This document shows positions 60,411 to 64,000 of a stretch of DNA of 64,000 bases, piece by piece. A program made the position numbers and the translations under genes. A model generated the notes under the pieces. It was given only the letters and a program-made list of their open reading frames with translations, searched no databases and was not told where the DNA came from. Source of the DNA: a bacterium (GTDB taxonomy: Bacteria; Bacillota; Bacilli; Lactobacillales; Streptococcaceae); NCBI GenBank assembly GCA_905221455.1, contig CAJNDF010000002.1, positions 186,001-250,000 on the forward strand. Direction: 5' to 3'. Positions within the stretch are counted from its first letter, which is position 1, and each line of letters opens with the position of its first letter.

Positions 60411-62879
60411 ATGCAGGATAGAAATTTAGTGAATGTCAATCTGACAAAGGAGATGAAGACGAGCTTTATCGATTACGCCATGAGTGTTATCGTAGCGCGG
60501 GCTCTTCCTGATGTTCGAGATGGCTTGAAACCTGTTCACCGTCGGATTCTCTATGGAATGAATGAATTGGGTGTTACTCCAGACAAACCTCATAAAAAAT
60601 CTGCTCGTATTACAGGGGATGTCATGGGTAAATACCACCCACACGGGGACTCCTCTATCTATGAAGCTATGGTTCGTATGGCTCAATGGTGGAGTTACCG
60701 TTACATGCTTGTAGATGGGCATGGAAACTTTGGTTCCATGGATGGCGATGGTGCTGCCGCCCAGCGTTATACTGAGGCACGTATGAGCAAGATTGCTCTG
60801 GAAATGCTTCGTGATATCAATAAGAATACGGTTGATTTCGTTGATAACTATGATGCCAATGAGCGTGAACCCTTGGTCTTGCCAGCTCGTTTTCCAAACC
60901 TTTTGGTCAATGGAGCAACTGGTATTGCCGTTGGGATGGCGACCAATATTCCCCCTCATAACTTGGGTGAAACCATTGATGCAGTGAAGTTGGTTATGGA
61001 TAATCCTGAAGTGACCACTAAGGACTTGATGGAAGTCTTGCCTGGTCCAGATTTTCCAACTGGTGCCCTTGTCATGGGGAAATCAGGCATTCATAAGGCT
61101 TATGAAACAGGTAAAGGTTCTATTGTTCTTCGTTCTCGTACTGAAATTGAAGAAACTAAGACTGGCCGTGAGCGCATCGTTGTAACAGAATTTCCTTACA
61201 TGGTCAATAAAACAAAGGTACATGAGCATATTGTTCGTTTGGTTCAGGAGAAACGCATTGAGGGGATCACAGCGGTTCGTGATGAGTCCAACCGTGAAGG
61301 TGTTCGTTTCGTGATTGAGGTCAAGCGCGATGCCTCAGCCAATGTTATCCTTAACAACCTCTTCAAGATGACCCAGATGCAAACCAACTTTGGTTTTAAT
61401 ATGTTGGCGATTCAAAATGGTGTACCGAAGATTTTGTCCCTTCGTCAGATTTTGGATGCTTATATTGAGCACCAAAAAGAAGTGGTTGTTCGTCGTACTC
61501 GTTTTGATAAGGAAAAAGCTGAAGCGCGTGCGCATATCTTAGAAGGTCTCTTGATTGCGCTAGACCATATCGACGAAGTGATTCGTATCATCCGTGCTAG
61601 TGAAACAGACGCAGAAGCACAAGCTGAGTTGATGAGTAAGTTTAAGCTTTCTGAACGTCAAAGTCAGGCTATCCTAGATATGCGTCTTCGTCGTTTGACA
61701 GGTTTGGAACGCGATAAAATTCAGTCTGAATATGATGACCTCTTGGCTCTGATTGCAGATTTGGCGGATATTCTTGCTAAGCCAGAACGTGTTTCTCAAA
61801 TCATCAAAGACGAATTGGATGAAGTTAAGCGTAAGTTTGGCGACCAACGTCGTACAGAGTTGATGGTCGGTGAAGTTTTGAATCTCGAAGATGAAGACTT
61901 GATTGAAGAATCGGATGTCTTGATTACACTGTCTAACAAAGGCTACATCAAGCGTCTGGACCAAGCTGAATTTACCGCTCAAAAACGTGGGGGTCGTGGT
62001 GTTCAAGGAACAGGTGTTAAGGATGACGATTTTGTCCGAGAGTTAGTGTCAACTAGCACCCATGATCACCTGCTCTTCTTCACAAATAAAGGACGTGTCT
62101 ATCGCCTGAAAGGTTATGAAATTCCTGAGTATGGTCGGACGGCCAAAGGGCTACCAGTAGTCAATCTCTTGAAATTGGACGAAGGTGAAAGTATTCAGAC
62201 TATTATCAATGTTGAGTCTGAACGTAGTGATGATGCTTATCTCTTCTTCACAACCCGTCATGGTATTGTGAAGCGAACCAGCGTCAAGGAATTTGCTAAC
62301 ATTCGCCAGAATGGTCTCAAGGCTTTGAACCTCAAGGATGAAGATGAGTTGATTAATGTCTTGTTGACGGAAGAAGATACGGATATTATTATTGGTACCA
62401 AGTTTGGTTATGCAGTTCGTTTTAATCAATCAGCTGTTCGTGGCATGAGTCGTATCGCCACTGGTGTAAAAGGTGTTAACCTTCGTGATGAAGACACAGT
62501 TGTTGGTGCTAGTGTGATAACAGACCAGGACGAGGTTCTTATCATCACAGAAAAAGGATTTGGTAAGCGCACAGTTGCGACTGAATATCCTACTAAAGGC
62601 CGTGGTGGTAAAGGGATGCAAACCGCTAAAATTACAGAAAAGAATGGTTCCCTTGCTGGTCTTATGACCGTTAAAGGCGATGAAGACTTGATGATTATCA
62701 CTGATACAGGTGTCATGATTCGAACCAATGTTGCCAATATTTCACAAACAGGACGCTCAACTATGGGAGTTAAAGTAATGCGTCTGGATCAAGATGCTAA
62801 AATTGTGACCTTTACAACGGTTGCAGCGGCAGAAAAAGAAGAAGTTGGGACAGAAAACGAAACAGAAGGTGAAGCATAA
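60411..62879 (+). CDS. gyrA: DNA gyrase subunit A
   Basis: Breakage-reunion subunit of the topoisomerase that introduces negative supercoils. From ATG 60411 (GAGG 9 nt upstream) it is 822 residues: winged-helix and tower domains, catalytic Tyr in [11 protein letters not shown] near residue 118, and C-terminal beta-pinwheel (~500-810) with the GyrA box QKRGGRG. The quinolone-resistance region reads HGDSSIYEA, wild-type at the positions usually mutated (Ser81, Glu85). Its stop shares a base with the srtA start (TAATG). Confidence 0.97.
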   Translation: MQDRNLVNVNLTKEMKTSFIDYAMSVIVARALPDVRDGLKPVHRRILYGMNELGVTPDKPHKKSARITGDVMGKYHPHGDSSIYEAMVRMAQWWSYRYMLVDGHGNFGSMDGDGAAAQRYTEARMSKIALEMLRDINKNTVDFVDNYDANEREPLVLPARFPNLLVNGATGIAVGMATNIPPHNLGETIDAVKLVMDNPEVTTKDLMEVLPGPDFPTGALVMGKSGIHKAYETGKGSIVLRSRTEIEETKTGRERIVVTEFPYMVNKTKVHEHIVRLVQEKRIEGITAVRDESNREGVRFVIEVKRDASANVILNNLFKMTQMQTNFGFNMLAIQNGVPKILSLRQILDAYIEHQKEVVVRRTRFDKEKAEARAHILEGLLIALDHIDEVIRIIRASETDAEAQAELMSKFKLSERQSQAILDMRLRRLTGLERDKIQSEYDDLLALIADLADILAKPERVSQIIKDELDEVKRKFGDQRRTELMVGEVLNLEDEDLIEESDVLITLSNKGYIKRLDQAEFTAQKRGGRGVQGTGVKDDDFVRELVSTSTHDHLLFFTNKGRVYRLKGYEIPEYGRTAKGLPVVNLLKLDEGESIQTIINVESERSDDAYLFFTTRHGIVKRTSVKEFANIRQNGLKALNLKDEDELINVLLTEEDTDIIIGTKFGYAVRFNQSAVRGMSRIATGVKGVNLRDEDTVVGASVITDQDEVLIITEKGFGKRTVATEYPTKGRGGKGMQTAKITEKNGSLAGLMTVKGDEDLMIITDTGVMIRTNVANISQTGRSTMGVKVMRLDQDAKIVTFTTVAAAEKEEVGTENETEGEA

Positions 62880-63622
62880 TGTCTCAAAAAAATAATAAGA
62901 AGAAAAACAAACGAAAAAATCTGCTGACAAATATCCTAGCAGGATTTCTGATACTACTATCAATTGCTTTGATTTTTAATGCTAAAATTCGTGATATTTT
63001 CATAGTTTGGAATACCAATAAGTACCAAGTTAGTCAGGTATCAAAAGAAAAAATAGAAGAAAATCAGGATACAGAAGGAAATTTTGATTTTGATTCTGTC
63101 AATGCTATCTCTTCGGAAGCTGTTCTAGCTTCTCAATGGGATGCTCAAAAATTACCAGTTATCGGCGGAATTGCAGTTCCTGAATTAGAAATGAATCTGC
63201 CAATTTTTAAAGGGCTTGATAATGTCAACCTCTTCTATGGTGCTGGTACGATGAAACGCGATCAAGTGATGGGGAAAGGAAATTATAGTCTAGCTAGTCA
63301 TCATATTTTTGGTGTCAATAATGCTAATAAAATGTTATTTTCTCCTTTAGATAACGCTAAAAATGGTATGAAGATTTATCTAACCGATAAAAATAAAGTT
63401 TATACTTATGAAATACGTGAAGTCAAACGGGTTACACCGGATCGTGTTGATGAAGTTGATGATAGAGATGGGGTAAATGAGATTACATTAGTAACCTGTG
63501 AAGACCTTGCCGCTACAGAACGTATTATTGTAAAAGGCGATTTGAAAGAAACAAAAGATTATTCACAAACATCTGATGAAATCCTAACAGCTTTCAATCA
63601 ACCATATAAACAATTTTATTAA
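62879..63622 (+). CDS. srtA: Sortase A
   Basis: Transpeptidase that anchors LPXTG proteins to the cell wall. The 247 residues have a basic N-terminus, one membrane helix (~17-38), and a class A sortase domain with catalytic His in ASHHIFG, Cys in LVTCED and Arg in ATERIIVKG. It is coupled to gyrA (1-bp overlap), the arrangement known in streptococci. Confidence 0.95.
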   Translation: MSQKNNKKKNKRKNLLTNILAGFLILLSIALIFNAKIRDIFIVWNTNKYQVSQVSKEKIEENQDTEGNFDFDSVNAISSEAVLASQWDAQKLPVIGGIAVPELEMNLPIFKGLDNVNLFYGAGTMKRDQVMGKGNYSLASHHIFGVNNANKMLFSPLDNAKNGMKIYLTDKNKVYTYEIREVKRVTPDRVDEVDDRDGVNEITLVTCEDLAATERIIVKGDLKETKDYSQTSDEILTAFNQPYKQFY

Positions 63623-63625
63623 TAC

Positions 63626-63660
63626 AAATCAGTGAAATCCAGGATTTCACTGATTTTTTA
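63626..63660 (+). terminator. Terminator after srtA
   Basis: AAATCAGTGAAATC (63626-63639) pairs perfectly with GATTTCACTGATTT (63643-63656), loop CAG, then T. Confidence 0.92.
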
Positions 63661-63692
63661 AGCTTTTCATAAAAATAAACTTTTATGAAATA

Positions 63693-63707
63693 CAGAAAAC
63701 GCTTCCT
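63693..63707 (+). promoter_or_regulatory. Possible cre site of the formate/nitrite-type gene
   Basis: GAAAACGCTTCC resembles a cre half-consensus (11 of 14). It is centred about 28 bp before the -10 centre, overlapping the -35 position, which would suit repression. Confidence 0.35.
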
Positions 63708-63722
63708 AAATTCAAGAGTTTG

Positions 63723-63731
63723 TGATATAAT
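63723..63731 (+). promoter_or_regulatory. Extended -10 promoter of the formate/nitrite-type gene
   Basis: TGATATAAT, 31 bp before the ATG at 63762. Confidence 0.72.
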
Positions 63732-63761
63732 TATCAGGTAAAAAATTTTTAGGAGTTTATT

Positions 63762-64000
63762 ATGGTTTCTTCAGAATTTATCTCAAAGATTGAATTTGCA
63801 TGCAAGAAGAAAGAAAGTCTTTATAGCCAAAGCAAATTTAAGTATGCGATTCGTTCTATGTTTGCAGGTGCATTTTTAACCTTCAGTACAGCAGCAGGTG
63901 CAGTCGGGGCTGACTTGATTAATAAAATTGCGCCTGGTAGTGGACGCTTCCTCTTCCCATTTGTCTTTGCTTGGGGTTTGGCCTACATTGTTTTCTTGAA
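63762..64000 (+). CDS. Formate/nitrite transporter family channel (3' end outside window)
   Basis: The first 79 codons are present, running off the right edge. The start MVSSEFISKIEFACKKKESL is soluble, then a first membrane helix (~31-50, MFAGAFLTFSTAAGAVGAD) and a second beginning near residue 66. This resembles FocA/NirC pentameric anion channels. GGAG precedes ATG 63762. Which anion it carries cannot be told from this part. Confidence 0.78.
   Translation, partial: MVSSEFISKIEFACKKKESLYSQSKFKYAIRSMFAGAFLTFSTAAGAVGADLINKIAPGSGRFLFPFVFAWGLAYIVFL

Noticed and set aside
60426..60959. 177-codon minus-strand frame inside gyrA
   Set aside because: Antisense shadow of the strongly conserved gyrA N-terminal domain.

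Overview
The window is about 64 kb of a low-GC Firmicute chromosome and almost certainly comes from a Mitis-group Streptococcus (S. mitis / S. oralis / S. pseudopneumoniae / S. pneumoniae cluster). The signs are BOX repeats, ComX-type cin-boxes before comEA and coiA, a choline-binding LytB (implying phosphocholine teichoic acids), the cpoA/lafA glycolipid pair, and proteins very close to what I remember of their pneumococcal counterparts. By my memory of TIGR4 gene order the window joins three blocks that are separate there, so a non-pneumococcal Mitis species or a rearranged strain is likelier than a standard pneumococcus.

Layout. 1-9.8 kb: proline synthesis (proA partial, proC), a BOX, then tmk-holB-yabA-rsmI, trmFO, pyrH-frr-cvfB and a PhoH-like ATPase. 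9.9-13.4 kb: an acetyltransferase and the competence uptake genes comEA-comEC. 13.4-17.3 kb: infC-rpmI-rplT behind a structured leader, gloA, and pyrK-pyrD behind a PyrR attenuator. 17.3-28.6 kb: lytB facing rqcH, then ybeY-dgkA-era-mutM-coaE-pmrA-rpmG-secG-rnr-smpB. 28.6-34.9 kb: tehB, a damaged hicAB toxin-antitoxin module, coiA, pepF, an O-methyltransferase and prsA. 35-45.4 kb: ftsW, ppc, a T-box-controlled ABC transporter (trpXYZ type), and dnaG-rpoD plus a SufT-like gene. 45.6-50 kb: cpoA-lafA, small membrane proteins, obgE. 50-64 kb: argR and pepX (minus strand), dnaE, pfkA-pyk, an integrase remnant, ldh (minus strand), gyrA-srtA, and the start of a formate/nitrite-type channel.

Most of this is housekeeping DNA. 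The accessory signal is concentrated at 29.5-30.4 kb. There a hicAB module sits between two identical 42-bp direct repeats, each holding an intrinsic terminator and a ComX cin-box, and its hicA toxin gene is split by a 105-bp BOX element; removing 106 bp restores a 62-codon HicA. The natural reading is that the module was inserted ahead of coiA, duplicating the competence promoter, and that the toxin was later silenced while the antitoxin stayed intact.

Regulation visible in the sequence includes the PyrR attenuator, the T-box, the infC leader with an ATA start codon, cin-boxes whose T-tracts double as terminator tails, cre-like sites at matching distances upstream of pfkA and ldh, and a probably leaderless cpoA mRNA. 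All names rest on reading motifs and remembered families; no database search was run.
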